DNA of 64,000 nt from Calcarisporiella thermophila CBS 279.70 (Eukaryota; Calcarisporiellomycota). Below, one piece after another: positions 35,142-46,168 of the stretch (positions are counted from its first letter, which is position 1; each line of letters begins with the position of its first letter). The DNA lies in the NCBI RefSeq assembly GCF_041956535.1, contig NW_027192193.1:450235-514234 (forward strand). Reading direction: 5' to 3'. The notes below the pieces were generated by a model. That model had not been told where the DNA came from, made no database searches, and saw nothing but the letters and a program-made list of their open reading frames with translations. Both the position numbers and the translations under genes were made by a program.

Positions 35142-38100
35142 TTAGAACGATCCCAATCGAGCCAACAAGGAAAATGCCTTGGACTCGGCTTCAAATTTGG
35201 CAGCGACACTACGCATACTTTCAAAGTGGGAGTCTAGCGTATCTTGAGGCAAATGCGTGATATGCTCATTTCCCGTTGTTTCTCGGTCACGCTTACTTAA
35301 GCGATGTAAATTTTCAGCCGCAAGCTCATAGACTTTTTCCTACGATAGCCATGATTAAATAAGCTTGGCTTTAGCCTGCGATAGTTGAAGGTACGTACCT
35401 GGTCCCGTAAATACACTAATATCAGTTTAAGTATTCCGTTGATTCTCTCAGTCGAATGCTAATATAATATCTTATGTTAATTAAAAAAAAAGTTGATTTC
35501 ATAAAGGCTTGCAAATGAGCGCTAACCCCTTTGTCCAGCGAAGAAAATAGTACTCGTTCTTGCAACATTTTCAAATATTTTTCATGCACTGTTAGCAATT
35601 CATCAAGACCCACTGCACACTCCATGTCTTTTCTGAGATTGTTCCATGCACGTTCTATACCTTCGAAGAGTATGACGTATTCCAGCTGGTTCAAAAAATG
35701 GAGCATCTGTGAAGTAGCAACTCGAATCCATTGAATATTGGGGATGGCATCTAAAAATTCACAACATCACGTTATCTCTTCCTATTGTAAGATAAATCAC
35801 CAACCATACCCTCTAAATTCGGGAATTCTTTTGAATAATACATTCCCATCTTCCATCCCCTCATCAGCATATTCGCCACTCGTTTGATCCTCCACAGGAA
35901 TCTCCATATTCGCCTATACTCCTGCATTGCTTTCTCGTTCAATATGGTATCCAACGGCTTCTCGACCACATAGTCCAGTCTGAAGATGTCCCAACCCGTT
36001 AAATTTTCATTTTGTGATTCTATAATACGTGCATCGAGGCGGCTGGCACAAGGGTCCTTGCGAGCGCTGGAATGGAGGGAGGCGGATAGGATAAGAGAAT
36101 GGAGTTTCTGACGATAAATATATCTTGCCGGCTCATTCAATGTTTCCCTAGTGATAGAAACAAATGTTATTTATTTATAATACAACAATTCAGCAGAAAC
36201 TATAATGCGCACTCCATCACATCCATCAATCGCTGGGTCCAGTCGCCTCGACACAAGAGAAAATAGTCCTTCAAGGCTACGAGGTGCGTCATCAATCCAT
36301 ATTTTTCTAGCAGGATGGATTTGAGACGCCGACTTGTCTTCACGTGGTTGGTCTCAACATAGGATTCAAGGCTAAAGATGCTTCTGGGTATTGACGCTGT
36401 TAAGATTGAAGTCTACAAGTTAGCTCATTTATCAATTAATCCATAAGAACACCACTACCTTCTTCCTCGCTTTTCTCGTCGCGAGTTAAATAGAGTTCTT
36501 CACATCGATAGCGAATATAATTGATATTTTTGCCAATCTCTAAGATCTACTAGCATTTCTATTGATTTAGTCCCCGAAGCCGCCAAAATAATATAAGTAG
36601 AATATCACCTTTTGAGAGAGGGGTTTCGTGATATATCGCGGGCGCATTTTGTCCCTTACAAAATATCTTTTTTCCCAAAACAATTCGTCGGACACATCTT
36701 GGTTTATACCAATGAAGAATTCTTCGTGTGGATCATTGACCTCTCCCTTGTAAACCCAGGAATCTAGCATAGCATGAAGAGGTCTTGATACCTAGAGGTA
36801 GATGGGGGATGAGCTTGGATATTAAAAAAGGGCGGTCAACAAATTTACTTCTTCTAAAAACGCTTGGATAAAGCGATTTACAAAAGAGTCACCATGCTTT
36901 CCATATGAGTGTATATTGTCAACAAGAACACTCCCTTTATCTTCTATTGAATCAATAAGAAATTCATATTAGAGCTGATGTATGAAATTAGAAAAAGAAT
37001 AAGGAAGAATACCTCTACAAGCATCGATCATGCCTTGTAGTAGCGACAAACGCCGGTTCCATTCCTGCATACCAACATACAGCCGTTTTAAAGTCAAATC
37101 TGGATCACCAGCTTTAATCTCGGCCTCATCTATCTGTTTTAGAAGTATTCTTTCTAAGACTTCAATAAACCGTGTATATCGGCAGAGTTCGTTCTTCAAT
37201 GCATCACAAAAGCTCTAAAGGAATAAACAAATAGGGTAAAGTTATTCGACGCTACGCCTCGTTTAAACGAAGAGGTATTCAAGTTACCTTTTCTAATTGC
37301 CCGGAGTTCTCTTCCTTTTCATATTTGATTACAAATTGTGAGATATGGCTATACAGCTGTCCGATGTGTGAGAGTTTTTCAACTAGGATTTGGGCAGAAC
37401 CGGATATTTCCGCCGACGAATGGAAAATATATTTTTCCTTCTTGGTACTATAAGAGAGATAGCAGCCATCTATACCCCGCAGAGATAATAGCACATCGCG
37501 GAGAAGCATATTTTCTGGGATTTTGCTGGCATTCTTATCTGTTGAACAAAAAGATTAGAATGTTTATTGGTTAGGAGTCAACAAGATAATCAGTAACTTT
37601 ATATACCTATAAACTGAAGGTAGCGCTGATAGGGAGTCTCTTGGTAATCAATTTTATTTGAAGGGAGGATAGAGCTTGATTTTTTGGTAGGTGCTTCGGA
37701 CGGCACGGCTGGCAACCTCGAAATCTATTAAAATATGGCTTCTTAAGTTTATAAGTTCCAGAAACAAAATAGAGATTCCAGTACCTTTGTGTCTAAATTC
37801 TCAAGCTGATTCGTTCCGCTTAGCAAATATAGGAACTTGAGTATTTCATTTCTTCTCCTTAATGTCGTCTATCGATGGTGAGTTATTTTAGTTATAGCGT
37901 CTAATGACTTTGTGAATAGAAGCTTACCTTTGCTTTTATTTTGGAATATAAATATGTGTATCTTGTTATGATAGACTCATTTTGTGCCAAACTGGATTCG
38001 CGAATAACTAACATAGTAATAAAATGAGTTTGGTGCTAATGCAACAAGGAATAGAAAAAATTTTCTTACGTTTTTTTCGTATTAGATTGGATTGCTCAAA

Positions 38101-38437
38101 TTCATCTCTGGTCAACGAATCAGTAAAATCGCTTTTGGAAGTAAAATATTATAACTTCAATAATTTTCCCTGAATTGACCAAGGATGTTCTGCCGTCAAA
38201 TTACCTGTTCAGTATATTTATACAGAGATTTAATATTCGCCTCCAATTGACTTCGCTTATATGCTTATTTGAAAAGCACTTTGAGTTGCTATAGTTTATG
38301 GAAGATGGCTGGGACGAGGACGAGGAAAGAATGTGAGTAATAAGCGGATGAAGGAATTGATCGATATGCGGATCGTTCTGTTTTGAATGATGGGTAATTG
38401 AATTGCATTTTAATTGCGAATGTGACATGCCTAACAT
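35142..38437 (-). CDS. GCP3: Gamma-tubulin complex component GCP3 (Spc98/Alp6)
   Basis: Fifteen exons: 38205-38437, 38070-38131, 37928-38007, 37785-37868, 37607-37724, 37288-37538, 37013-37214, 36849-36943, 36609-36791, 36459-36546, 36213-36396, 35810-36147, 35527-35750, 35399-35458, 35142-35339; exactly 800 codons. GRIP1: 'MLLRDVLLSLRGIDGCYLSY', 'SFCDALKNELCRYTRFIEVL', 'MLDSWVYKGEVNDPHEEFF'. GRIP2: 'GWDIFRLDYVVEKPLDTIL', 'IWRFLWRIKRVANML'. Order and the 'GIDG' block match GCP3 rather than GCP2 or GCP4. Known: with GCP2 it forms the gamma-tubulin small complex that nucleates microtubules at spindle pole bodies. At about 800 aa it is slightly short; the C-terminus ends LARLGSF without the usual Asp-Phe-Asn-Tyr-type end. 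A GTGCGC donor (intron 11) and the acceptor before 35458 were chosen by alignment of family blocks. Confidence 0.88.
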
Positions 38438-38739
38438 TATTTTTCGATAAATAATGAATGCGGTAAGAACGCGTTAGATTTTCATCCCTTAGGCTGAGTT
38501 GCAAAAATGGAGTGACACGCTATGAAACTAACCGCAGGAAGAGAAATATTTAATATAACATATCTCGGATCCATTTCAGTACGTTCCTTTATTTTTTATG
38601 TTGTCTTGAAATTTTGCGATTTTTTTTTTTTCAAGGAAAATTGGTTCTTTCTGAATAACATTTTCCCCTTCATTTGTCTTATTTTTTTATTTGCTTATTT
38701 AAAAGTGCCTCCAGCAATAGCTCAGAGAGCCTTGTAGTG
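38438..38739. other. Divergent promoter region, GCP3 and secreted protein
   Basis: About 300 bp between divergent ATGs. T-rich on the plus strand near 38585-38700. No other element recognised. Confidence 0.35.
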
Positions 38740-39542
38740 ATGAGGGAGTTGAGTGTACTATTTTTCCTCATTCTTTTCCGCATTTCTTCTCCAGCCCCCG
38801 TTCCCTTCGTAATTCCTGCCCACGAATTGCCAAGCACCCCTCCTACCCCCAATTCTTTAGAAATGTTTAATGATACAACTCAGCGTCCCTTTGACACTCA
38901 TCAGCTCTCCGTGTACCTCTCACAGCACTACTATAGCTCGCTTGATCCAATCATTGACAAAACCGCTAGCCAAGTTGCGACCATGTTCCGTGAGGCTATC
39001 TCTTTAAATGCTAACCCTTTGGATTCACGAGTCGACGTAGGAATATTGCAGGCACAAATAGAAGCTGGCATTAATGGTAAAGCATATAGTACTGTATTTC
39101 GTGAAAGCTAGGACATATTTTTCATTATGATACCACCAATATAGCACATGTTAAAGACCAAGTCATCTCTACATTAATGGCACACAATTCTCTCCATGAA
39201 ATGCTCTCCCCAACAGCCCTTGAAACTACAATCCACGCCTTTTGCCAATCTCCTATTCAACATCAATGTCTCCATGAAAAGGCTGCGAACATTATGACCG
39301 TATTAGACGCACAATTTGCATCCCATACCCAGAAATTTCCTATACGAATGGAAAAGAAACTTATTCCTGTGCTTTGGCGAGGAGTCAAGCGGGACGTGAA
39401 GACCGTGGTACGAGAATTAGGCGAGGTGAAAGTTGAATTCCGGAATGAAGGAGAATGGAAAAAACTGAACAAAGCAGAAGCAGTACACGGTGGGTCGGAA
39501 GTATTGCGTAGATTTGTGAAAATGGTGGAGGATAGACTGTAG
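38740..39542 (+). CDS. Secreted protein of unknown function
   Basis: Two exons: 38740-39076 and 39145-39542; 244 aa. An alternative acceptor at 39112 gives 255 aa in the same frame, but its 35-nt intron is shorter than any other here, so the 68-nt intron is preferred. Signal peptide 1-18 ('LSVLFFLILFRISSPA'). The mature part is helical and charged, with two Cys ('FCQSPIQHQCLHEKAA') that could form a disulphide. The C-terminus is strongly basic/acidic ('RGVKRDVKTVVRELGEVKVE'). I recognise no family. It could be an apoplastic or cell-wall protein; confidence in the gene is moderate because two codon-rich open frames join cleanly across one intron. Confidence 0.6.
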
Positions 39543-40056
39543 GCGAAAACAATCGGAGCCTTTATATCTTTTTATTTTACAACATATTTTATCTTTTCTG
39601 TAATGGTTGATTTGGGAGATTACAAAATACTAATAAAAATCTAAATTCAAAATCATATCAAGGAGAACGGATGCTGTTGTGAGTACAAATTGCCTCAAAA
39701 GATAAGATATTTGAAGGCCGCACTTTGTCATTAAAGCATCTTTGCGACTTAACGAAGAATTATATTAAATATATACAAGATACATTCGAGGCTTAAGAAC
39801 ACTTTTTGAGTCCGACATTCTCAGTAATATCAATGAAAAAATTGGTGTATGGCAGGTGTATAATATAGCTTCGGTGATGGAAGATATGGACTAATAGTAA
39901 ATATTTTGCTTTTAATTTGGATACCGTTTTACTTTAATATGCAATCCAAATGGTGAAATTTAACGAGCCCGAAAACTACAAGCCGCAGCGAATTCTTCAT
40001 ATTTGTGTAATAGATAAATTTATTTAAAATCTTTTATATCCGTGCCCTGTCACTCA
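39543..40056. other. Intergenic, secreted protein to SETD4
   Basis: About 510 bp. It contains an AATAAA-like motif near 39633 for the upstream gene and the SETD4 promoter. Nothing else recognised. Confidence 0.35.
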
Positions 40057-41746
40057 ATGTCCATTTTAAATGGGGAAGAGAGGTGGGAATCGTTTGTTTT
40101 GTGGGCAAAGAGCGAGGGATTGAAAGCTGATGGATTGGTGGCATCCGATTTTCCAGGTTTCATTATAGATATATAAACTTTTATATTGAATAAAGTCTCG
40201 CTATAAGTGTTTATCAGATACAGGAAGAGGTTTAAAAGCGCTCCGAGATTTCAATGTAATTAGGGCTTATTTGTTTGTTCATTTGTTGATTGACTAATCG
40301 GAGAACATATCTACAGATCGGTGATATCATTTTGGAAGTACCTGGGAACATAATTATTACACCTGATAGCATATTAGAGAAAGCTTGTAATCCAAGGTAA
40401 TTTGTCTAATTCTATTGCAAAATTACTATGCGCTCACATATACTCGTGAGCCAGTAATGTAAAGCTTAGCGCACACCAATCGATTGCATTATTCGTGGCT
40501 TTGGAACGAAGGAACTTGGGAAGATGGAAAAAGTACATGGATGTACTTCCTCAAGAGTTCGATACCATGCCCGTCTTATTCTCTGAAAAGACAATGCAGT
40601 GGTTTCCGAGTTATTTTCAAGGTTAGTTTCTAACCTTCTTAGTGCATTTCATGGTTTATCAACCTTACGCTTTATATATCTTACATGCCAGGAGAGATTG
40701 CGCGTCAAAGAAAAAAAATAAAGATGGATTGGAAGCAGGCCCAAGACTTCGTCCGTACCAGCGGTTGCAATATGCCGTTATTTGAAGATTTTCTTTGGGG
40801 ATGGCTATGTGGTATAGTAGTTTGCCCAAGTTTCAGTGATGATTTCTCTCTTATGCTTCCAATAGTAAATACTAGATGTGTGTATCTCGACGGGCATCCG
40901 CTTCTTCAAAATCCGATTGGTATGGCCCCATTTTTTGACATGTTAAATCATAATCATACCGCCAAGGTAATGAACGAATTGTAATCCTTTTTTCACAATT
41001 TTAATCTAATGCTCTCCTGTTTATTTCCGTTCCCAAGATTGAGAGCGAGTATGATGCCAAAAACGACTGTTTTCGCATAAAAACCCTCACTCCATACGCA
41101 CAAGGAGATCAAGTATTTATCTCCTATGGTGCGCACGATAACGCCTATATCTTCCTCGAATATGGCTATCTCCCGTTCGATTACAATCCTTACGACTCAA
41201 TTAATGTGGATGAACTTTTCCTAAACTTAAGATTCGAAGGAGAGCAAGATTTCAGGCAAAAGTTGGAGATACTCAAAGCGGAAGGCTATCTCGGGTAACA
41301 CAAGCGCCTATTCGTTTTCATCTCTAGCATTGTGCTCAAGTATCATGGGGATTAATTATTCTTTAGGGATTTCACACTGAGACTAGATCAAGTGTCCTAT
41401 CGGCTGTTAGTTGCTCTACGATTGCGTGCCATGCTGCGTGGAGAAAAAGAAGCCCTCTGGAGAGATATGCTTATGGGCCGCAGGGATATTATAAGCGTAG
41501 AGAATGAGGCCAAGACGAAGACATATCTTCGAGAGATGTGTTATGAATTAGTGAAGCAGGCTGACCATGTACTTGCTTCGATGGTTTGTATTTACTGCCG
41601 GCTTTTAATAGGTCCATTGATGTCATATTTTAAATAATTGATAGGGAGCCATTTCGCCTTGGACTGCACGTCTCGAAATGATAAAAAGGCTATGGCTCGA
41701 GCATAAAAATGTGGCCGAGAAAGTTATGAAAATGAAACAGCTATGA
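40057..41746 (+). CDS. SETD4: SETD4-like SET-domain lysine methyltransferase
   Basis: Nine exons: 40057-40156, 40218-40255, 40317-40396, 40455-40621, 40692-40811, 40866-40966, 41038-41294, 41367-41583, 41645-41746; 393 aa. The split SET domain of the Rubisco-LSMT/SETD3/4/6 group is shown by 'RGLKALRDFN' and 'IGDIILEVP', then 'LSAHQSIALFVALE', 'VNTRCVYLD', 'APFFDMLNHN' (catalytic NH-type motif) and 'VFISYGAHDNAYIFLEYGY' (SAM/Tyr motif), followed by a helical substrate-binding domain. The VNTRCVY and YGxHDN blocks point to SETD4. Known: SETD4 methylates lysines on histones and other proteins; the substrate here is unknown. Oddity: the 54-nt intron at 40812-40865 is divisible by three and stop-free, so a naive reading keeps it and inserts 18 residues inside the SET domain. 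Confidence 0.85.
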
Positions 41747-42133
41747 CTCTTCAGCCAGGAATATCACAACGCTGTATAACTGATTATCCCACTTGATTGA
41801 AGGAATCAGCTTAGATACGTTGTTCACCTTTGCTGTTCCCACTTTTTTGTTTGTTGAAGAGCTTTCCATCGGAGAGCTAGAGAGAAAGCTGCTGAGGTGG
41901 GTCAATTTAATGGATGAAATTGATACCATATTGCTGTCGGGACAATGCTAATAGATGATGACATTATGTTTATTTGAAATAATAAATTGAGAAACAAAAA
42001 TCGGAACGAAGCAGAAGGAAAGAAGCAAAGAAAAACTTTGAACGGGGGATTCAAAAATAGAGAGCCAAAATTTATAAGCCGGTATGAAGTGTAAACACGT
42101 GTGTGGCTTGAAAATTGTATACTCGAGCCTCAA
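41747..42133. other. Convergent 3' region, SETD4 and F-box gene
   Basis: Space between two facing stop codons. AT-rich, with poly(A)-type motifs (AATAAATTG near 41983). No gene supported. Confidence 0.4.
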
Positions 42134-43234
42134 TTATGCCGCGGGGCTTGAGATGCGAAGCTTTAGTAGAGTTCTGCGGTCAAATCCATGGGTACCAAGA
42201 TCCTATGGAATAGGAGTCAAAAGGTCAACCAGCATTAGTCGGTTTCTGAGTGCAAGTAGATACATACCCTTCTTGTCTCCTCTGGGTCTCCAAGAGTCTG
42301 CTCCAGATAGAACTCTAAGAATCCATTACATGTAAGCCAGCCCTTCGAGTTAGAATCGAATCGCATTCCAAGCTGCTGTGCAAACCCAGGGGGTGCATGG
42401 TCTCCATTGGTGGTAAAAACAAAATTATCCAGTTCTTCAGGAGCAAGAGCACCATCACCATCAGCATCGAAGTCGTTAAATATTTCAATTAGAGCCTGTT
42501 TGAGGAGGGGAGTAAATTGCCCATTCTCAAGGAGAGGCTCCTCATCCTCCGATCCCTGGTAACCATCGAGGATGGTGCGGATTTCTTGTTCGAGTTCTTA
42601 AATACACAAATTAGCATCCATTTTCTTAGATAGCTATTGATAAATCAAACAAAAAAAAAAGCCTACCCTCAATAGGCTCATAATCCAGGTCGATAGCCTT
42701 GCCGATCTCTAATACCTTTAGCGCATCCTCCAGTCTATTCAAGATGTACATTACCACTGCGATTAGATGGAAACACCCAGCATGTCCAGGATAATCCTCT
42801 AGAATCTTCATTGTGTTATCGCATGCCAGTTCAAGTTCTCTCCATTCCATCGTATCGCGAAATTTCTCGATCGACTTTTGAGCCATGGCAAAATTTCGGC
42901 TGGCATGTTCAGCAGCGGCATCCCAGTCTTTCTCCTTTTCAAATTGGCCATTGGCGTTTTTCGAACCAATATGAAGGCGGTAGAACTCGGCCCAGTCTTC
43001 AGGCTCATCCAACCCACTACTCACTTTAATTCCAGCGTCTCTGAGAATGCGTGTGACGATCATGCGATTGTAGAGTGGAATAAGCTCTTGAGCACATTTT
43101 GCTCGCCATAACTCCTGCCTTTGATTATGCAATGTGCGAGAAGTGGAGCTTAAACGAGCAAGCTCAGCGGGAGAAAGATGCTCACTAAGGGCAGAGAGAA
43201 GATCGCTGGGAAGGGATTCGAGCGGAGAGGTCAT
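42134..43234 (-). CDS. F-box protein with C-terminal EF-hand pair
   Basis: Three exons: 42667-43234, 42268-42596, 42134-42202; 321 aa. N-terminal F-box, about 3-50 ('LESLPSDLLSALSEHL', 'ELARLSSTSRTLHNQRQELW'), the Skp1-binding motif of SCF ubiquitin ligases. A helical middle, about 110-185, looks TPR-like ('ALKVLEIGKAIDLDYEPIE'). The C-terminal EF-hand loop 'DADGDGALAPEE' is canonical for Ca2+ at positions 1, 3, 5 and 12; a second, 'DSNSKGWLTCNG', lacks ligands and is degenerate. Inference: a Ca2+-sensitive SCF substrate adaptor or a scaffold. The F-box to EF-hand combination is uncommon and I cannot name an orthologue. It shares a 155 bp divergent promoter with the thioredoxin gene. Confidence 0.75.
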
Positions 43235-43389
43235 TACTTTTATATATAGATTTGTGTTTGTAAAAAAAATCAGAATTGTATACGATTTAAGGTTATCCGC
43301 AACTCAATAGGAGATGCAGTCACATTAGCTTCGACTTTTTTTTTCACTTTTCTCACAGTCTTGGAAGTATTCATCTCTCCATCCATAAC
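43235..43389. promoter_or_regulatory. Shared divergent promoter, F-box/EF-hand and thioredoxin-SAP genes
   Basis: Only 155 bp separate the two start codons. T-rich near 43330-43350 on the plus strand. No specific element identified. Confidence 0.4.
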
Positions 43390-44211
43390 ATGTCGTCTCT
43401 AGTTGGCAAAACTATACCTCCGATTAGTGGCCTTATTCCTTTGCGCCAAGGTCAGCATGAATTGGTCAGTATTGGTTCTCCTGTAAATCCTGGCCAAACG
43501 AAGGTGACCGTAGTGGAATTCTGGGCAACCTGGTAATATGTTGACCGAAAAGTCTGTCACCGAAGGATATTCATATTCTATTGTTATGATTCTATGCAGG
43601 TGTCCTCCGTGTCGAGACAGGTGCTGAATCAGTACTGCCATTGGTTGTGTTAGTTACTGATTTGTCATACTTTGAATTTATTTTAGCATCCCTCACTTGA
43701 GTGAGCTACAGGAGCGCTATAAAGCAAAAGAGGTAGAAATAATTGGAATAACCTGGGAAAATGATGAAAATGTAAGGCGGCTTTTATTTTTTGACTTCTA
43801 CATGACATCTAACCGTGTATTACTCTTCAGAAACTGCGTCATTTCGTCAATTCAATGGAGGTGCCTATTACCTATACCGTTGTTATGGATCCAACCCAAA
43901 CCACCCGACAATCTATATATAGTCTTACTGGAGCACAGGGAATTCCCTTCGCCTTGATCCTCGTGAATAACGAAGTCAAATACCAAGGTCACCCGATGGA
44001 CTCGGCCTTTGCTACAGAGCTTGACAAATACACGTCAATGGCTTCTGTTAAGGAAGCAAAGCCGAAACCTATTCATGAAACATACGAACAGCTAATGCAA
44101 AGACACCCGGGCGAATTGCGAAAAATATTGGAGGAGAGGGGTATAAGTACAAAGGGATTACTGGAGAAGAAAGATTTCGCAAAAGAAATCCTTGATAAGT
44201 GTGGTCCCTAA
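43390..44211 (+). CDS. Thioredoxin-fold protein (TlpA/ResA-like) with C-terminal SAP-like domain
   Basis: Four exons: 43390-43532, 43600-43620, 43687-43771, 43831-44211; 209 aa. The thioredoxin fold is clear: 'VTVVEFWATW' and active site CPPC, then 'HLSELQERYKAKEVEIIGI' and the cis-Pro segment 'GAQGIPFALILVN'. The CPPC with flanking residues is encoded by a 21-nt exon with exact phases. No signal peptide, so cytosolic. The last about 45 residues ('RHPGELRKILEERGISTKGL', 'EKKDFAKEIL') look like a SAP-type helical domain of the MANF-C/RNF34 kind. Known: TlpA/ResA-like proteins are thiol-disulphide oxidoreductases. The SAP-like tail suggests DNA, RNA or protein docking; this is inference. It converges with RPS12. 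Confidence 0.82.
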
Positions 44212-44281
44212 TTACCGACCCAATCTGGAATTCCAGTTATCTTTCATTTATCAAAAGTTGTATGGACACTTTTATTGAATA

Positions 44282-44521
44282 TCTAAACAAAGCTCACAAC
44301 TCTTCCAAAAGAGACCATCATCCAACAAATTAAGAGAATCCGTTGTTGTTAAATCCCTCAAGGATTTACAAGAGGAGGGGTTTGTCAGAGAATATTCCTA
44401 TCACGATAAAAAGATGGATCAGTACCATGTTGATGAATCCATTGTCAAGTCAATAAACAGATTGATATCAGACAATAATATAGTGATTCCGGAATGGTCA
44501 TTTCCTCATCAGCATCAGTAG
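44282..44521 (+). pseudogene. Orphan coding relic, possible winged-helix fragment
   Basis: A stop-free frame of 79 codons between the thioredoxin stop and RPS12, closed by TAG at 44519-44521. It has no ATG before 44412, so it cannot be a normal start-to-stop gene. Its composition is protein-like, e.g. 'SVVVKSLKDLQEEGFVREYS' and 'DESIVKSINRLISDNNIVI', reminiscent of a winged-helix helix-turn-strand pattern. It could be the last exon of a read-through form of the thioredoxin gene, a truncated relic, or chance. I found no acceptor-donor pair joining it cleanly to the upstream gene. Confidence 0.35.
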
Positions 44522-44604
44522 AGGGAGACCATCAATCATCATATAAATGGGGACGTCATAGCAATCGAAAAGGATACTTACAATAAATATCTCGTGTTGA
44601 GGAC

Positions 44605-45045
44605 TTAGCGAGACTTGAAGTAGTCCAAGAGGACGTTCATGGCCTCACTCTCCTCACCGAAGTCCTTCACAACGCAGCAGGCGCATGCGACGACCTTGCG
44701 GGGGTTACCCTCACGATCGATCTTGCAGAGACCAACCCACTCACCGAGCTTCTTGGCATCAGAAACCTTGATCAGGTTAATGTTGTGCTCAGCGCAGAGG
44801 GCCTCAACGAGCTTGATGTACTCTTGCTCGTTGCAGGACTCAGCCAAGACGCAGAGGTGAGCCTGGCGGCGATCGAGGGCACGTGCGCACTCACGCAAAC
44901 CACGGGCAAGGCCGTCGTGGATGAGGGAGCGACGGAGAACTTCTTGGAGAGCATCCTCAACGGACATCTGACCTTTCACTGGGGCATCAGCAGCGACCTC
45001 AACCTCCTGAACTGGGGCGGGCACGTCATTTCCTTCAGTCGACAT
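44605..45045 (-). CDS. RPS12: 40S ribosomal protein S12 (eS12)
   Basis: 146 aa, single exon, normal length for eS12. The L7Ae-like core is evident: '[20 protein letters not shown]', '[20 protein letters not shown]', '[20 protein letters not shown]' and '[17 protein letters not shown]'. Known: component of the small ribosomal subunit head. Codon use is strongly biased to C/G-ending codons compared with neighbours, as expected for a highly expressed gene; this makes it a GC-rich island of the window. A leader intron is possible but not provable from this sequence. Confidence 0.97.
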   Translation of the reverse strand: MSTEGNDVPAPVQEVEVAADAPVKGQMSVEDALQEVLRRSLIHDGLARGLRECARALDRRQAHLCVLAESCNEQEYIKLVEALCAEHNINLIKVSDAKKLGEWVGLCKIDREGNPRKVVACACCVVKDFGEESEAMNVLLDYFKSR

Positions 45046-45149
45046 GTTGGTGTTTTTTAAAGATTACTGTAAGTCTTCACTATAGTAGAAGTCAAAAGTC
45101 GCAGATTAGGAATTAAGTCTCTGACATCCAAAGCGTGAACGATGTTTGA

Positions 45150-45180
45150 ATGGATGGATGGATGGATGGATGGGTGGATG
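45150..45180. repeat. (ATGG)n tetranucleotide microsatellite
   Basis: About seven near-perfect ATGG units with one GGTGG variation near the right end, 105-135 bp upstream of the RPS12 start. A likely length-variable tract in the RPS12 promoter or leader. Confidence 0.85.
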
Positions 45181-46168
45181 AACCCATGCAAATGTAAACT
45201 TACATGAAGTGCTTTCCGCTTTTAAAAATAAAGGGAGGAAACAAGAATACCATCTCGATGCAATATATAAAGTCAAACATTTCGGAGTATCAATTCAGTG
45301 GCTGAGCTCATCTCTAATATCCTAAAATATTTAAAAAAATATTGAAATTTCGCATTTCGTCTTTGAATTTTTCAAGTATAATGCAGTACTATTAATGTTA
45401 GCAATTGGATGTCTCCTATACTAAACTATTAAAGTCCAAGTTATAGTAGGTCGTATTTGTTTTGTTTTGTAATGTATTCCCGAGCCGTTCTTTGAAAATA
45501 AATGTCTAGGCAAGTGCTATAGAGATGCTACCAATCCTTAAATATATGAACAAGTTTAAGGGGAAAAAAGATGATTCACTTTGAACCAAAACCAGAACCA
45601 GATGTATATCGAGTGCATTGATTCTCCTTCATCAACAGAATTCTACCCTTGTATGGAGATAAGGCCCAATTGACTTTAAAATGAAATAACCAGATTATTT
45701 TTCACTTTGAAGCTACGTGTTTCCGGAACAGTTGCAATAAGGGAGAAAGAATAAAGATGTGCAATGGATATTGACTCGGCAAGAGGAGATTGCAAGGCAG
45801 CAGGCGCTTCCAACCCCCGCTAGTGAGCAGGAGACGAGCGGCTGTAAGACACAGCCTCGTAGTGGAGAGAAGGCCAAGGGAAGTTTCACCTCTCAGCCAG
45901 CTTGTAGGCGAGAGGCTAGGACTATTGTGGACTCGCCTAAGGCCCAAGACCCCCCAATCAAGGGCCGGCGTTCGGTAATCTCGAGCAGTTGCTTACGTTT
46001 TCTGGCCTTGTGTGCTCAGTGGAATCTTCGAGGAGACCCGCGGTGAATCACGGTCGGTCCCAAGCATCGGATACGTGTCTCGTGTAACGTCAAGTGAAAT
46101 TGAGAGCTCTGATCGATGGAGGTTGCTCTTGCACGCACGATTCTCCCAAATGCTCCATCTCCTTGTAC
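45181..46168. other. RPS12 upstream region and long GC-richer leader of the Zn2Cys6 gene
   Basis: AT-rich up to about 45700, then clearly GC-richer from about 45780 to the ATG at 46169. That part has open frames on both strands (plus 45759-46046, minus 45702-45947), several upstream ATGs, and no family resemblance. Best read as promoter plus a long 5' leader; an undetected first exon cannot be excluded. Confidence 0.4.

Noticed and set aside
35142-35339. A further possible intron inside the last GCP3 exon (GTAAGC donor)
   Set aside because: The exon is open throughout and the 54-nt candidate is not required by family conservation.
39077-39111. 35-nt intron in the secreted-protein gene
   Set aside because: Frame-compatible, but much shorter than all other introns here; the 68-nt alternative with the acceptor at 39144 is preferred.
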